Assembly (NCBI RefSeq): GCF_021952865.1
Contig: NZ_CP040792.1
Location: forward strand, 186,001 to 250,000
Direction: 5' to 3'
Origin: Clavibacter californiensis
GTDB lineage: Bacteria > Actinomycetota > Actinomycetes > Actinomycetales > Microbacteriaceae
DNA length: 64,000 nt
This document shows, piece by piece, positions 50,686-60,023 of the stretch (the stretch's first letter is position 1; each line of letters begins with the position of its first letter). The notes under the pieces were generated by a model that saw nothing but the letters and a program-made list of their open reading frames with translations, was not told the DNA's origin and ran no database searches. Both the position numbers and the translations under genes were made by a program.

Positions 50686-52443
50686 CTACCGGACCAGCGG
50701 CACCTCGATGAGCACCGGCGCCTCGGACGCGGTCGTGAGCGCCGCCTCCAGCTCGCCGTGCGTGGCGGCGCGCAGGTGCGTCCACCCGTAGGCCTTCGCG
50801 AGGCTCGCGAGGTCCACCCGCTGCGGCGTGAACATGACGCGGTCGATGGCGGCGGGCGCGGCCGTGCTCGCGACCTCGAGGCCGTCGAAGATGGTGCCGC
50901 CGCCGTCGTTGCCGACGATGACCTGGATCCGCGGCACCCGCTCGCCCGTGCCGATGAGCAGCGAGCCGACGTCGTGCAGGAGCGTGAGGTCGCCGACGAG
51001 CACGCGCGTGATCCCGGCGGCCGCGCTCCCGGATCCGGTCTGCGACGCGAACGCGATGCCGAGGCCCGTGGAGATCGTGCCGTCGATGCCGGCGAGGCCC
51101 CGGTTGGCGTGCACGCGCACGCGCTTGCCGGGGAGCGCCCGGTCGGCCTCGCGGATGAGGCGCGACGCCCCGAGCACGAGCCGGTCGTGCGGCCACGTGG
51201 CCTGCCACAGCGCGCGCACGAGGTGGCGGCGGGTGACGTCGGCACGCACGGCGGCGAGCTCGGCGCGCGCGAAGTCGCGGCGCTCGGCGGGCGTGGTACC
51301 GGAGGGCAGGAGCGGCGCGGACTCCGCGGCGCTCGCCTCGTCGAGGATCGCGCGGCTGACCTGCACCCACGTGCCGAGCCAGCGGCGGGCGTCGGCGGGA
51401 TCCGCGGGCTCGCCCACCACGCGCACGGCGGCCGGGTGGGCGGTGACGCGGTGGCGCGGGTCGTAGTCCTCGCCGCCGGTGGATCCGACGACGATCGCCT
51501 CGACGCCCTCGCGCCCCACGAGCAGCGGGACCTCGCGTGTGAGCGTGGGGTGGCCGAACACGATGACGCGCTCGACGCGGTCGCCGAAGCCGGGGCGGGC
51601 CAGCAGCTCGCGGAACGAGACGACGAGGTTCGGGCCGAAGTGGGATCCGCTGGAGATCTCGGCGGCGAGCGGCCAGCCGCCGGCGCGCGCGAGCTCCTCG
51701 GCGGCCTCGCCCGCGGCGTGGCCGGCGACGACGATCGTGCGCGGGCCGTGCGGGAGCTCGAGGAGGTCGGCGGGTGCGGATGCGGCGTCTGCGGCAGAGG
51801 CCACGTCTGCGGCGGCGCGCGCCTCCGCCACGGCCTCCGTGAGGTCCGGCACCGCGACGGACAGCGGATCCCGGAACGCCACGTTCACGTGCACGGGCGT
51901 CCGCTCGTCGCGGGCGCGGCGGTACGCGTCACGGGCCAGACCCGCGTCGCGCGTCAGGTCGTCGTCGGTCCCCTCGGGCGCAGGCACGTCGACGACGACG
52001 ACCCGGTCGCCGAACATGCCGGGCTGGCGGGTGGTCTGGTTGCTCGCGATGCCGCGGAGCTCCGCCGGGCGATCACCCGTGAGCAGCAGCATCGGGACGC
52101 CCGAGTGCCAGCCCTCGAGCACGGCGGGGTGGAGGTTCGCGACGGCCGTGCCGGAGGTCGTGATGACGGGCGCCGGCCGGCCGGACTCCACGCCGAGGCC
52201 GAGTGCGAGGAACGCGGCCGCCCGCTCGTCGATGCGCACGTGCAGGCGGACGCCCTCGACCCGCTCGAGCTCGGCCGCGACGAGCGCCAGGGCCTGGGAG
52301 CGGGATCCGGGGCAGAGCACCACGTCGGTGACGCCCTCGGCGACGAGCGCGAGCAGCATCGCGAGCGCGCGGTCCGTGGAGGGGTTGCCCGTGCGAGGCG
52401 AGGTGGAGGACGGGTGGGCAGAGCGGGGCTCGGTCGCGGTCAC
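50686..52443 (-). CDS. menD: SEPHCHC synthase MenD
   Basis: A 585-residue thiamine-diphosphate enzyme that joins isochorismate and 2-oxoglutarate in menaquinone synthesis. Conserved parts are [16 protein letters not shown] (about 37–52), [60 protein letters not shown], and near the C-terminus [14 protein letters not shown] and [15 protein letters not shown] ... [14 protein letters not shown]. The start is GTG, 6 nt after the stop of the upstream PLDc_N gene. Confidence 0.95.
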   Translation of the reverse strand: MTATEPRSAHPSSTSPRTGNPSTDRALAMLLALVAEGVTDVVLCPGSRSQALALVAAELERVEGVRLHVRIDERAAAFLALGLGVESGRPAPVITTSGTAVANLHPAVLEGWHSGVPMLLLTGDRPAELRGIASNQTTRQPGMFGDRVVVVDVPAPEGTDDDLTRDAGLARDAYRRARDERTPVHVNVAFRDPLSVAVPDLTEAVAEARAAADVASAADAASAPADLLELPHGPRTIVVAGHAAGEAAEELARAGGWPLAAEISSGSHFGPNLVVSFRELLARPGFGDRVERVIVFGHPTLTREVPLLVGREGVEAIVVGSTGGEDYDPRHRVTAHPAAVRVVGEPADPADARRWLGTWVQVSRAILDEASAAESAPLLPSGTTPAERRDFARAELAAVRADVTRRHLVRALWQATWPHDRLVLGASRLIREADRALPGKRVRVHANRGLAGIDGTISTGLGIAFASQTGSGSAAAGITRVLVGDLTLLHDVGSLLIGTGERVPRIQVIVGNDGGGTIFDGLEVASTAAPAAIDRVMFTPQRVDLASLAKAYGWTHLRAATHGELEAALTTASEAPVLIEVPLVR

Positions 52444-52449
52444 CGGCGG

Positions 52450-52872
52450 TCAGGCGTCCCGGCGGCCAGGCGCCCGGTCGTCGTCGTCCCGGTTCGGCCG
52501 GGTGGGGCCGCCGGTGGCACCGGGCTGCTGCGGCTCGTCGGGACCCGTGCCGTCGCTGTCGAGGTCGGCGAGCTCCTGCTCGAGGCGGCGGATCCGCTCC
52601 TCCTCCGACCGCGTGCGGCCGAGGCCGGAGAGGAAGTCGGGGTCGTCGTCCGGGCCGAGGCGACGGCCGGATGCTCGTGCCAGGTCGGTGCGGTCCTTGC
52701 CGATGGTGAGCCACAGGACGCCGCCGATGACGGGCACCAGGACGACCACCGCGATCCACGCGGGCTTGGGGAGGCCGCGCATGCGGGTCCGCGGCGTCAG
52801 GGAGGTGTCCACGATGACGAAGACCGTGAAGAACACGATCACGACGGCGAGACCGATCAACAGGCGGGGCAT
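52450..52872 (-). CDS. Small membrane protein with PLDc_N domain
   Basis: A 140-residue protein with two N-terminal membrane helices (about 4–24 and 40–58) matching the phospholipase D/nuclease N-terminal domain (PLPKPAWIAVVVLVPVIGGVLWLTIGK style), then a charged coiled-coil-like tail (SEEERIRRLEQELADL). Such proteins are frequent in actinobacteria and often sit before menD. It is co-transcribed with menD. TACCAT 6 nt before the ATG suggests a leaderless start, though GGGAG is also near. Confidence 0.8.
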   Translation of the reverse strand: MPRLLIGLAVVIVFFTVFVIVDTSLTPRTRMRGLPKPAWIAVVVLVPVIGGVLWLTIGKDRTDLARASGRRLGPDDDPDFLSGLGRTRSEEERIRRLEQELADLDSDGTGPDEPQQPGATGGPTRPNRDDDDRAPGRRDA

Positions 52873-53011
52873 CTCCCGATGGTAGCTCCGCAACCGGGGA
52901 GGACGCCGGGCGTCCAGCGAGCGGGAAGGGGGCGGCGGCCGGGCCCCGGCTGGACGGCGGCGGCCTGTGCGGGGGAGGGGCCCGCCCAGGCGGCCGACCT
53001 ATGCTGACCCG

Positions 53012-53398
53012 GTGAGTTCCCGTCGCTACTGGCTCGTCTACACCGTCGTCCGCATCCTCCTGTTCGCCGTCCCGTTCGGGCTGGTGGTCGCCGTGAGCCC
53101 GGACTTCTGGCCGCTCGCCGCGGTCGTCGGCGCCGTGGTGTCGTTCTGCGGGTCGTACATCTTCCTGCGCACGCAGCGCGAGGCCATGGCGGCGGATCTC
53201 GCGGCCATCGCGGCCGGCCGCAAGGCGCCCGTCGAGGACGACGACTCCGAGGACGCCGCGGTCGACGCCGCCGAGCGCCGGGCCCGGGCTGCGGGTGCCG
53301 CCGATGTCGCGACCGAGGTCAGCGGCACGCCGGGTTCGGGATCCGCCGGCACCGCATCGGCCGCCCCGCGCGCCGACGGCGAGGCCGAGCGCAGCTGA
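53012..53398 (+). CDS. DUF4229 membrane protein
   Basis: A 128-residue protein with two membrane helices (about 7–27 and 31–50) and an acidic, Ala-rich tail. The pattern YTVVRILLFAVPF and AMAADLAAI matches DUF4229 of actinobacteria, found near menaquinone genes. The GTG start is 6 nt after TATGCT, a leaderless promoter. Function unknown. Confidence 0.78.
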   Translation: MSSRRYWLVYTVVRILLFAVPFGLVVAVSPDFWPLAAVVGAVVSFCGSYIFLRTQREAMAADLAAIAAGRKAPVEDDDSEDAAVDAAERRARAAGAADVATEVSGTPGSGSAGTASAAPRADGEAERS

Positions 53399-53432
53399 GG
53401 CCAGACCGCCGACCGGACCCCGAGCCCCGAGG

Positions 53433-53939
53433 TCAGGCCGGCGAGGGAGCGGGCGGCCGCGCGCACCGCGGCATGGCCACGACCAGGAGGAGCGCACCGC
53501 TCGCCGCCATCGCCGCCGCCCCGAGCAGCCCGAACCCCGGCGGGTTGTCCGCGGAGGTGTAGCCGCCGTTGACCATGGGCGTCATGACGTAGTCGACGAT
53601 CAGGCTCGAGGCGAGCACGCAGATCAGCGCGGCGACAGCGGACCGGATGCGGCCGGCCGCCCGCGACGCCGCGACGAGCACCACGACGGCGAGCGCGACC
53701 TCCACGGCCCACACCCACAGCGGCGCGAGCCACGCGGGCGACACGACCTCGTACTGCAGGTGCTGGCAGATCCCGCTCTCGTAGCCCTCCTGCCAGCAGG
53801 GGGCCCAGAAGCGGGACGCGCCGCGGCCCTGCACGGCGGAGTGCACGAGCATCGCGACGCCCGTGATCAGGGCGGTCACGACGAGGACGATGCGCGCGCC
53901 TCGGCGGTTGGCCGGGGGCGGCGCCTCCATGGTCGACAT
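53433..53939 (-). CDS. Four-helix membrane protein, unknown function
   Basis: A 168-residue protein with four predicted membrane helices (about 16–36, 68–90, 97–115 and 132–152) and an extracellular loop with two cysteines (WAPCWQEGYESGICQHLQ), probably a disulfide. It is convergent with the DUF4229 gene. I recognise no family. Confidence 0.65.
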   Translation of the reverse strand: MSTMEAPPPANRRGARIVLVVTALITGVAMLVHSAVQGRGASRFWAPCWQEGYESGICQHLQYEVVSPAWLAPLWVWAVEVALAVVVLVAASRAAGRIRSAVAALICVLASSLIVDYVMTPMVNGGYTSADNPPGFGLLGAAAMAASGALLLVVAMPRCARPPAPSPA

Positions 53940-53989
53940 GGCCGCACGCTACGGGGCAGGCGTGAACACACCGCCGACGGCGCGTGAAG

Positions 53990-54121
53990 TCGCGGCACGG
54001 GCGGGCGCGCCTCCGCGGCGACGGCGTCGCGCGCGTGCCGCAGCGTCGCGGGAGCGCCCAGCGGATCGGCCGCCACGAGCGACTCCCACCACGCGATGCG
54101 GGCGTCTTCCACGTGCGGCCC
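53990..54121 (-). pseudogene. Possible decayed copy of the small protein at 54500–54820
   Basis: In this frame DARIAWWESLVAADPLGAPATL matches DAITAWWDALVATDARAAATW of the protein at 54500–54820, and the DNA around CGCCACGAGCG and TCCCACCACGCG is shared. The frame runs on into the start of the neighbouring membrane protein gene. It looks like a remnant of a duplication around the DUF1905 gene, but a functioning short gene cannot be excluded. Confidence 0.3.
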
Positions 54122-54198
54122 GGGGCCTGGTGCCGCCGCCCGCTCCGGCGATACCCTCGTCCCCACCGCACCAGGGACACCGAGGAGGCGAGGCGCGC

Positions 54199-54486
54199 GT
54201 GAGCTCAGAGCCAGGACCCCTCGACCTCGCGTTCACCGCGACCATCGGCGTGACCGTGAAGGGCGACCTCTGGCCGTGCGTCGAGGTCCCCGGCTCGGTG
54301 GGGATCCTCGGCACGGGGAAGGCCGTGAAGGTGGCGGCGACCGTGGACGGCGAGCCGCTCACCGCCGGCCTCCTGCCGACCGGCATCGGGGGCCACATGC
54401 TCTCGATCAGCGCGAAGCTGCGGAAGCGGCTCGGCAAGGACCTCGGGGATCAGGTCGACGTGCGGATCACCGAGCGCCTGACCTGA
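54199..54486 (+). CDS. DUF1905 domain protein
   Basis: A 95-residue protein that is entirely a DUF1905 domain: a small beta-barrel with LWPCVEVPGSVGILGTGKAVKVAATVDGEPLTAGLLPTGIGGHMLSISAKLRKRLGKDLGDQVDV. Function unknown; in other bacteria the domain is fused to a YdeI-like domain. GAGGAGG lies upstream of the GTG. It lies between two related minus-strand sequences. Confidence 0.8.
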   Translation: MSSEPGPLDLAFTATIGVTVKGDLWPCVEVPGSVGILGTGKAVKVAATVDGEPLTAGLLPTGIGGHMLSISAKLRKRLGKDLGDQVDVRITERLT

Positions 54487-54499
54487 CGGCCTCGGCGGG

Positions 54500-54820
54500 T
54501 CAGGCGTCGTCGCGCGGCGCGTATCCGACCCAGCGGCCTCGACCGAGCGTGGGCGGGGAGTCGTCGCGGAGCGCGGGGCGCCGGGCGCGGACGGAGGGCA
54601 CGAGCCGGTCGCCCTCCAGCAGCCGGTAGCGCTCGGTCGGCCGCGCGTCGGCGGCGGCCCGGGCGAGGGCGGCGGCGATCCATGTGGCGGCGGCGCGCGC
54701 ATCCGTCGCCACGAGCGCGTCCCACCACGCGGTGATCGCGTCGTCGAGCACGAGCACGGCCCGCGGGACGGCGATCGTGCGCGAGCGCAGCATCAGGCCG
54801 ATGCCCTCGACAACGCCCAC
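54500..54820 (-). CDS. Hypothetical 106-residue protein
   Basis: A soluble protein with a helical middle (DDAITAWWDALVATDARAAATWIAAALARAAADARPTERYRLLEGDRLVP). A similar but shorter sequence lies at 53990–54121. It precedes menA's end on the same strand with 70 bp between its start and the menA stop. I recognise no family. Confidence 0.5.
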   Translation of the reverse strand: MGVVEGIGLMLRSRTIAVPRAVLVLDDAITAWWDALVATDARAAATWIAAALARAAADARPTERYRLLEGDRLVPSVRARRPALRDDSPPTLGRGRWVGYAPRDDA

Positions 54821-54890
54821 GTCGAACGCGGCCTCGAGCGCCTCCGCGAGCCCGGCTGGGACGCCGGATCCGGGACCGCCGCCTCCCCGC

Positions 54891-55874
54891 TCAGAACGCG
54901 AACGCCGCCCCGAGGCCCAGGCCGAACGTGAGGGCGGCCATGCTCGTGAGCTGCAGCGAGAGGATCAGCTCCTTCGGGGTGCGGCCGGTGCACGCGATGA
55001 TCGCGGCCGGCAGCGCCAGCACGAGCGTGAACAGCACGAGCAGCGCCTTCGGGTAGAAGAGGAAGAAGAAGACCACGACGCCGTAGGCGATCGCGATCTC
55101 GATGCAGTAGACGATGCGCGAGCCGCGCGGGCCGAGCCGCACGGCGAGCGTGCGCTTGCCGACCTTGCCGTCCTGCTCGATGTCGCGGATGTTGTTGACC
55201 ATGAGCACCGCGGCCGCGAACCCGCCCGCCGCGACGCCGCCCAGCCAGCCCTCGCCCGTGATCATGCCGATGAGGATGAACTGCGTGCCCGCGGTCGCGA
55301 CCAGCCCGAAGAACACGAAGACGACGACGTCTCCGAGTCCCGCGTAGCCGTAGGGGCGCTTGCCGCCGGTGTAGAAGTAGGCCGCGACGATGGCGACCGC
55401 GCCGACCGCGAGCAGCCACCAGTGGCCGGTGATGAGCACGATGACGAGGCCCGCGACCGCGGCGAGGCCGAAGAACGCGAGCGCGACGGTGAGGACCGTG
55501 CGGGGCTTCGCGGCGCCCGAGCCGGTGAGGCGGGCGGGGCCGACGCGCACGTCGTCGGTGCCGCGGACGCCGTCGGAGTAGTCGTTGGCGTAGTTGACGC
55601 CGATCTGCAGCAGCACCGCGACGGCGAGGCAGAGGAGCGCGAGGCCCACGGAGACGCCCTCGTCGGGGCCGAGCGCGCGGGCCGCTCCCGCGCCGATCGC
55701 GACGGGGGCGACGGCGAGCGGGAGGGTGCGGATGCGGGCGCCGGAGATCCAGTCGCGCGCCGTGGCCTTGCGCACCTTCGCGGGGTTCCCGGAGCGGGCC
55801 TTCGCGGGCGATCCCGGGCGGGTGCGGGCTGCGGACGAGGGGGCCTGCCGGGTGCGCTTCTTCTTCTGTGCCAC
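54891..55874 (-). CDS. menA: 1,4-dihydroxy-2-naphthoate polyprenyltransferase MenA
   Basis: A 327-residue membrane prenyltransferase. After a basic ~35-residue extension (KKKRTRQAP) there are about nine membrane helices. The two Asp-rich motifs are VNYANDYSDGVRGTDD (about 95–110) and MVNNIRDIEQDGKVGKRTLAVRLG (about 221–244). It attaches the isoprenoid chain to the naphthoate ring in menaquinone synthesis. The GTG start is 8 nt after TAGGAT. Confidence 0.95.
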   Translation of the reverse strand: MAQKKKRTRQAPSSAARTRPGSPAKARSGNPAKVRKATARDWISGARIRTLPLAVAPVAIGAGAARALGPDEGVSVGLALLCLAVAVLLQIGVNYANDYSDGVRGTDDVRVGPARLTGSGAAKPRTVLTVALAFFGLAAVAGLVIVLITGHWWLLAVGAVAIVAAYFYTGGKRPYGYAGLGDVVVFVFFGLVATAGTQFILIGMITGEGWLGGVAAGGFAAAVLMVNNIRDIEQDGKVGKRTLAVRLGPRGSRIVYCIEIAIAYGVVVFFFLFYPKALLVLFTLVLALPAAIIACTGRTPKELILSLQLTSMAALTFGLGLGAAFAF

Positions 55875-55981
55875 GAGGGGCGATCCTACGCGGGGGGAGC
55901 CGGTGCACGACCGCGCCGGGCGATCGGAACCGCGCCGGGGCGCCGGACCGCGCGACGACGGAGCTCCCGGCGACCGACGCG

Positions 55982-56734
55982 CTAGCGGCTGCCGCCCACG
56001 GGCGACGGCGCCCAACCGTCCGCCGGGCAGTTCCAGCGCATTATCGCGTGGCGGCCGTGCTCGAAGCCGAGCTCGCTGAGCGTGGAGGTGGAGAGCGTGA
56101 GGATCCCGCCGGCCTCCGCGGGCAGGCCGACCCACGCGACGGCGAGCGCGCGGATCACGTGCGCGTGCGCGACGAGGAGCACGTCCTGGCCGGACTCGAG
56201 CACGGGCAGCACGCGCGCGAGCACCTGGAGGACGCGGGCGCGGACCTGCTGGGACGTCTCGCCGGGGGTGTCGCCCGCGGGCACGCCGTCGGTCCAGAGG
56301 TCCCAGTGGCCGCGCTCGGACTGGATGTCGGCGGTGGTGCGGCCCTCGTACGCGCCGTAGTCGAACTCGACGAGCCGGTCGTCGACCTCCGCCTGGTCGC
56401 CGTAGCCGATGAGCGCGGCGGTGCGCTGCGCGCGGGAGCGGGGGCTCGCGAGCACCAGGCCGAAGTCCGTGCCGGCGAGCACGGCGCCGACCGCGCGGGC
56501 CTGCTCCTCGCCGGTCTCGGTGAGGGGGATGTCGGTCGTGCCGGTGTGGCGCCCGTTGACGCTCCACTCGGTCTGCCCGTGGCGCACCATGACGATGCGG
56601 CCGCGGACCTTCTCCTGCCACTCGGGGGTGCCGGGGATCTCGGCGCGCGCGATGGCCGCATCCACCTCCGCGTACATCGGCGCGACGTCGTCGCGGGCGA
56701 GGCGCTTGGCGGTGGCGGGGTTCATGCCGGTCAT
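55982..56734 (-). CDS. Histidine phosphatase (phosphoglycerate mutase-like)
   Basis: A 250-residue member of the histidine phosphatase superfamily. The catalytic RHG motif is VMVRHGQTEWSVNGRHTGTTDIPLTETGEEQA (about 45–76), and the second His is in LLVAHAHVIRALAV (about 190). The ~40-residue N-terminal extension is unusual. In place of GPM-type mutase residues it has the small acid-phosphatase form, so broad phosphatase activity is likelier than mutase. GGAGGA lies upstream of the chosen ATG. Confidence 0.87.
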   Translation of the reverse strand: MTGMNPATAKRLARDDVAPMYAEVDAAIARAEIPGTPEWQEKVRGRIVMVRHGQTEWSVNGRHTGTTDIPLTETGEEQARAVGAVLAGTDFGLVLASPRSRAQRTAALIGYGDQAEVDDRLVEFDYGAYEGRTTADIQSERGHWDLWTDGVPAGDTPGETSQQVRARVLQVLARVLPVLESGQDVLLVAHAHVIRALAVAWVGLPAEAGGILTLSTSTLSELGFEHGRHAIMRWNCPADGWAPSPVGGSR

Positions 56735-56831
56735 CGTGGGGGTCTCCTCCGTCGCCCGGAGGGGTGGCGGGCGACATCCGACTCTACGCCCGGGCGGATC
56801 CACGACCGCAGGGCGGCGGGATCGGCGCGGC

Positions 56832-57740
56832 TCAGTGCACGTGCTCCAGCAGGTCGAGCCCGACCACGCCCAGGGCGTCGCGGACGGCGAGGCGCGCGCG
56901 CAGGTCGGCGTCGTCGAAGTGGACCATCACGGCGTAAGCGACCGCGCCGCGCGGCCCGCGGAGCACGCCGGCCTCGGCGCGCACGCCCGCGTCGACGCCC
57001 GTGCAGTCCACCAGCGCCATGCCGTGCTCGCCGCCGCGGCCCACCGGCGCGTCGAGCCCGAACGACGCCGCGACAATCGACCGGTCGGTGTTGAGCGCGA
57101 GCCAGCCGACCACGCGCGTGCACGTCTCCTCGTCGACCACCTCCCCGTGCACGAGCGAGGCGAAGAGCGACGCGAGCTCGCGGGCGGATCCCACGGAGAG
57201 CTGCGGGGCGTCGTCCGGTCCGCGGGTGCCGCGCGCCACGTCGAGGAGCGCCGTGCGACGCAGTCCGAGCGACTCGGCGCGCGTGCGCACGGCCTCGAGG
57301 CCGACAAGCCCGAGGAGGGCGTTGGTGGCGGCCGCGTCGCCGGTCGCGCCGACCAGGGACGCGAGATCCGTGACGGGCAGCGACGGCACCACGAGGTGGC
57401 GCCAGAGGCCCGCGGTGCCGCCCTCGTCGTCCGGCCGGCGATCCACGAGGTGCAGCGGCGAGAGGTCGCCCGAGGTCAGGCGCGCGGAGAGCTCGACGAG
57501 GAGCAGCACGCGGCCGAGCCCGGCCGCGGGCAGCGCGACGTGATCGTCGACCGCGAGCACCACCTCGCCCGAGTCGAGGTCGGTCGCGCGGGCCGCGACC
57601 CGCATGCCGTCGAGGGCGAGGCCGCCGAGCGCGCGGAACGCGGAGCGGAAGCCGTCGGTCGGCTCCTGCCCCGCGTGGCGCGCGGGACCGCCCCCGGCGT
57701 GCCGGGAGCGGTGTCGCGGATCCTCGCCGACGGCGGCCAT
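56832..57740 (-). CDS. Class A beta-lactamase-like protein lacking catalytic residues
   Basis: A 302-residue protein with the class A beta-lactamase/serine-hydrolase fold. The expected SxxK motif is replaced: PAAGLGRVLLLVELSARL has Gly for Ser and Arg for Lys. The SDN loop reads GDAAATN and the KTG strand reads CTG. The fold's other patterns are intact (LASLVGATGDAAATNALLGLVGLEAV; VGWLALN). It is therefore likely a pseudoenzyme, perhaps a binding or scaffold protein. There is no signal peptide. It starts 12 nt after the M13 peptidase stop, so it is probably in that operon. Confidence 0.75.
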   Translation of the reverse strand: MAAVGEDPRHRSRHAGGGPARHAGQEPTDGFRSAFRALGGLALDGMRVAARATDLDSGEVVLAVDDHVALPAAGLGRVLLLVELSARLTSGDLSPLHLVDRRPDDEGGTAGLWRHLVVPSLPVTDLASLVGATGDAAATNALLGLVGLEAVRTRAESLGLRRTALLDVARGTRGPDDAPQLSVGSARELASLFASLVHGEVVDEETCTRVVGWLALNTDRSIVAASFGLDAPVGRGGEHGMALVDCTGVDAGVRAEAGVLRGPRGAVAYAVMVHFDDADLRARLAVRDALGVVGLDLLEHVH

Positions 57741-57751
57741 CGCGCGGCGCG

Positions 57752-59734
57752 TCACCAGATGGTGACGCGGGCCTCCTCGTCGAGCCAGAGGCCGTCGCCG
57801 GGCTGCACGTCGAACGTCTCGTAGAACGCGTCGATGTTGCGCACGATCTGGTTGCAGCGGAACTCGTTCGGCGCGTGCGGGTCGATGGCGAGCAGCCGCA
57901 TCACCTCGGCGTCGCGGCCCTTCTGCTGCCAGGCCTGCGCCCAGGAGAGGAAGAAGCGCTCGGCGCCCGTGAGCCCGTCGATCACGGGCGGCTCGGCGCC
58001 GTCGAGGGACAGGAGGTACGCCTTCCACGCGATGGAGAGGCCGCCGAGGTCGCCGATGTTCTCGCCGATGGTGAGCGCGCCGTTGACGTGCGGTGCGCCG
58101 TCGGCCGTGAGCTGCGCCGGCACGAGCGCGTCATACTGCTGGATGAGCGACGCCGTGCGCTCCTCGAACGCGGCGCGGTCGGCCGGCGTCCACCAGTCGG
58201 TGAGGCGGCCGTCGCCGTCGTAGCGCGAGCCCTGGTCGTCGAAGCCGTGGCCGATCTCGTGGCCGATGACCGCGCCGATCGCGCCGTAGTTCGCGGCCGG
58301 ATCCCGCGCCTCGTCGAAGAACGGGAACTGCAGGATCGCGGCGGGGAACACGATCTCGTTGAAGCCCGGGTTGTAGTACGCGTTGATGGTCTGCGGCGTC
58401 ATGAACCACTCGTCGCGGTCGAGCGGGGCGCCGATCTTCGCGAGCTCGCGGCGGGTCTCGAAGCGGGCGGTCGCGCGCACGTTGCCGACGAGGTCGGTCG
58501 GGTCGATCTCGAGCGCCGAGTAGTCGCGCCACGTGTCGGGGAAGCCGATCTTCGGCGTGAACCTCTCGAGCTTCTCCAGCGCCCTCCCGCGGGTCTCCGC
58601 GGTCATCCACTCGAGGCCGGAGATGGACCGCCGGTACGCCTCGACGAGGTGGCCGACGAGCACGTCCATCTCGGCCTTGGCGGTCGGCGAGAAGTGGCGC
58701 TCGACGTAGATGCGGCCGATGGCCTCGCCCATGGATCCCTCGACGAGCGAGACGCCGCGCTTCCACCGCACGCGCTGCTCGGGCGCGCCCGTGAGCGTGC
58801 GGCCGTAGAAGTCGAAGGACGCCTCCGAGAAGGCCTTCGGCAGCAGGGCCGCGTTCGAGCGGACGACCTGCCAGGTGAGCCAGTCGCGGAGCGCCGGGAT
58901 CTCGGCATCGGTCAGCAGCGCGCCGAGGCCCTCGGCGAAGCTCGGCTCGCGCAGCACGACCTCGTCGAGCGCGGCAGCGGGGGCGTCGAGGGCGGCGCGC
59001 CAGACGTCGAGGTCGGCGCCGGCCGCCTTCGACACGAGGTCGCGGAGATCTGCCCAGGAGACGAGGTTGTAGGTGGCCTGGCTGTCGCGCGTGCGGACGT
59101 TGTCCCAGTGGGCGGCGGCGATGCGGGTCTCGAGGTCGAGGATCCGGTCGGCGCGGGCGGACGCGTCGTCGAGGCCGGCGAGGTCGAGCATGCGCTCGAC
59201 GAACGCGCGGTACGCCGTGCGGATGTCCGCGTGGCCCTCCTCGCGGTAGTAGCTCTCGTCAGGCAGGCCGATGCCGCCCTGCTCGATCTGCACGACGTAG
59301 CGCTCGGGGTCGCCCGGGTCGTTGTCGACGAAGAGGCCGAGGAGGCCGCTCACGTTGGTCTGCTCGAGGGCTCCGAGGGTGCGCAGGAAGGACGGCACGT
59401 CGGTGACGGCGGCGGCCTGGTCGAGCTGGTCGCGGATCGGCTCGACGCCGAGGGCCTCGACGCGCTCGAAGTCCATGAAGCTCGTGAAGAGGTCGCCGAA
59501 GCGGCGCTCCTCGGTGCCGGGCTCGGCGTCGACGGCCTCCTCGATGATCACTCGGACGGCGTCCTCCGCCGCCTCGGCCAGCTGGTGGAACGAGCCCCAG
59601 CGGGCCTTGTCGTCGGGGATCTCGGTGCGGTCGAGCCAGCGCCCGTTCACGTGGAGGTAGAGGTCGTCCTGCGGGCGCACCCCCTCGTCCAGCTCGTCGG
59701 TGCGGATCCCGGTCGGCGGTGTCTCGGCGCTCAT
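57752..59734 (-). CDS. M13-family metallopeptidase (neprilysin-like)
   Basis: A 660-residue zinc peptidase of the M13 family. The zinc site is GAVIGHEIGHGFDDQGSRYDGDG (HExxH at about 493–497) with the third ligand Glu in GENIGDLGGLSIAW (about 552). The N-terminal domain is PQDDLYLHVNGRWLDRTEIPDD. No membrane helix or signal peptide is present, so unlike animal neprilysin it is soluble. The ATG is 6 nt after TAGGCT, a leaderless start. It is divergent from the XRE regulator. Confidence 0.95.
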   Translation of the reverse strand: MSAETPPTGIRTDELDEGVRPQDDLYLHVNGRWLDRTEIPDDKARWGSFHQLAEAAEDAVRVIIEEAVDAEPGTEERRFGDLFTSFMDFERVEALGVEPIRDQLDQAAAVTDVPSFLRTLGALEQTNVSGLLGLFVDNDPGDPERYVVQIEQGGIGLPDESYYREEGHADIRTAYRAFVERMLDLAGLDDASARADRILDLETRIAAAHWDNVRTRDSQATYNLVSWADLRDLVSKAAGADLDVWRAALDAPAAALDEVVLREPSFAEGLGALLTDAEIPALRDWLTWQVVRSNAALLPKAFSEASFDFYGRTLTGAPEQRVRWKRGVSLVEGSMGEAIGRIYVERHFSPTAKAEMDVLVGHLVEAYRRSISGLEWMTAETRGRALEKLERFTPKIGFPDTWRDYSALEIDPTDLVGNVRATARFETRRELAKIGAPLDRDEWFMTPQTINAYYNPGFNEIVFPAAILQFPFFDEARDPAANYGAIGAVIGHEIGHGFDDQGSRYDGDGRLTDWWTPADRAAFEERTASLIQQYDALVPAQLTADGAPHVNGALTIGENIGDLGGLSIAWKAYLLSLDGAEPPVIDGLTGAERFFLSWAQAWQQKGRDAEVMRLLAIDPHAPNEFRCNQIVRNIDAFYETFDVQPGDGLWLDEEARVTIW

Positions 59735-59777
59735 GCGGCCAGCCTAGGCGCCCCGGCTGCGGCCCTCCCGGACGATG

Positions 59778-59822
59778 TGTAAAGCGTGCTTGACACACCC
59801 TCCGTGTAAAGCTAGCTTGTCA
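59778..59822. promoter_or_regulatory. Twin operators over a leaderless promoter of the XRE gene
   Basis: TGTAAAGCGTGCTTGACA (59778–59795) and TGTAAAGCTAGCTTGTCA (59805–59822) are two 18-bp near-palindromes with centres 27 bp apart. The -35 TTGACA lies at 59790–59795 inside the first; the -10 TAGCTT (59813–59818, 17-nt spacer) lies inside the second; the ATG follows 7 nt later. Repressor binding would block the promoter completely. Confidence 0.85.
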
Positions 59823-59825
59823 TCC

Positions 59826-60023
59826 ATGCGCAGCGAGGTGAAGGATCTCCGGACGGCCGCCGGGCTCTCCCAGCAGGCCCTCGCCACCGTGCTCGGCGTC
59901 TCCCGCCAGACCGTGAACGCCATCGAGACGGGCCGCTACGACCCGTCGCTCGCGCTGGCCGTGCGCACGGCCCGCTTCTTCCATCGATCCGTCGAGGAGG
60001 TATTCCATGTCGAAGTCGACTGA
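59826..60023 (+). CDS. Small XRE-family repressor
   Basis: A 65-residue protein made only of a Cro/CI-type helix-turn-helix (LRTAAGLSQQALATVLGVSRQTVNAIETGRYDPSLALAVRTARFF). It is the short form paired with DUF2178-type membrane proteins in many bacteria and archaea. The twin operators over its promoter imply autoregulation. The stop lies 17 bp inside the next gene, so translation is coupled. Confidence 0.9.
   Translation: MRSEVKDLRTAAGLSQQALATVLGVSRQTVNAIETGRYDPSLALAVRTARFFHRSVEEVFHVEVD

Noticed and set aside
50074..53007. A 977-codon plus-strand frame
   Set aside because: It shadows the phosphatase in another frame and is antisense to menD; both real genes have complete motifs.
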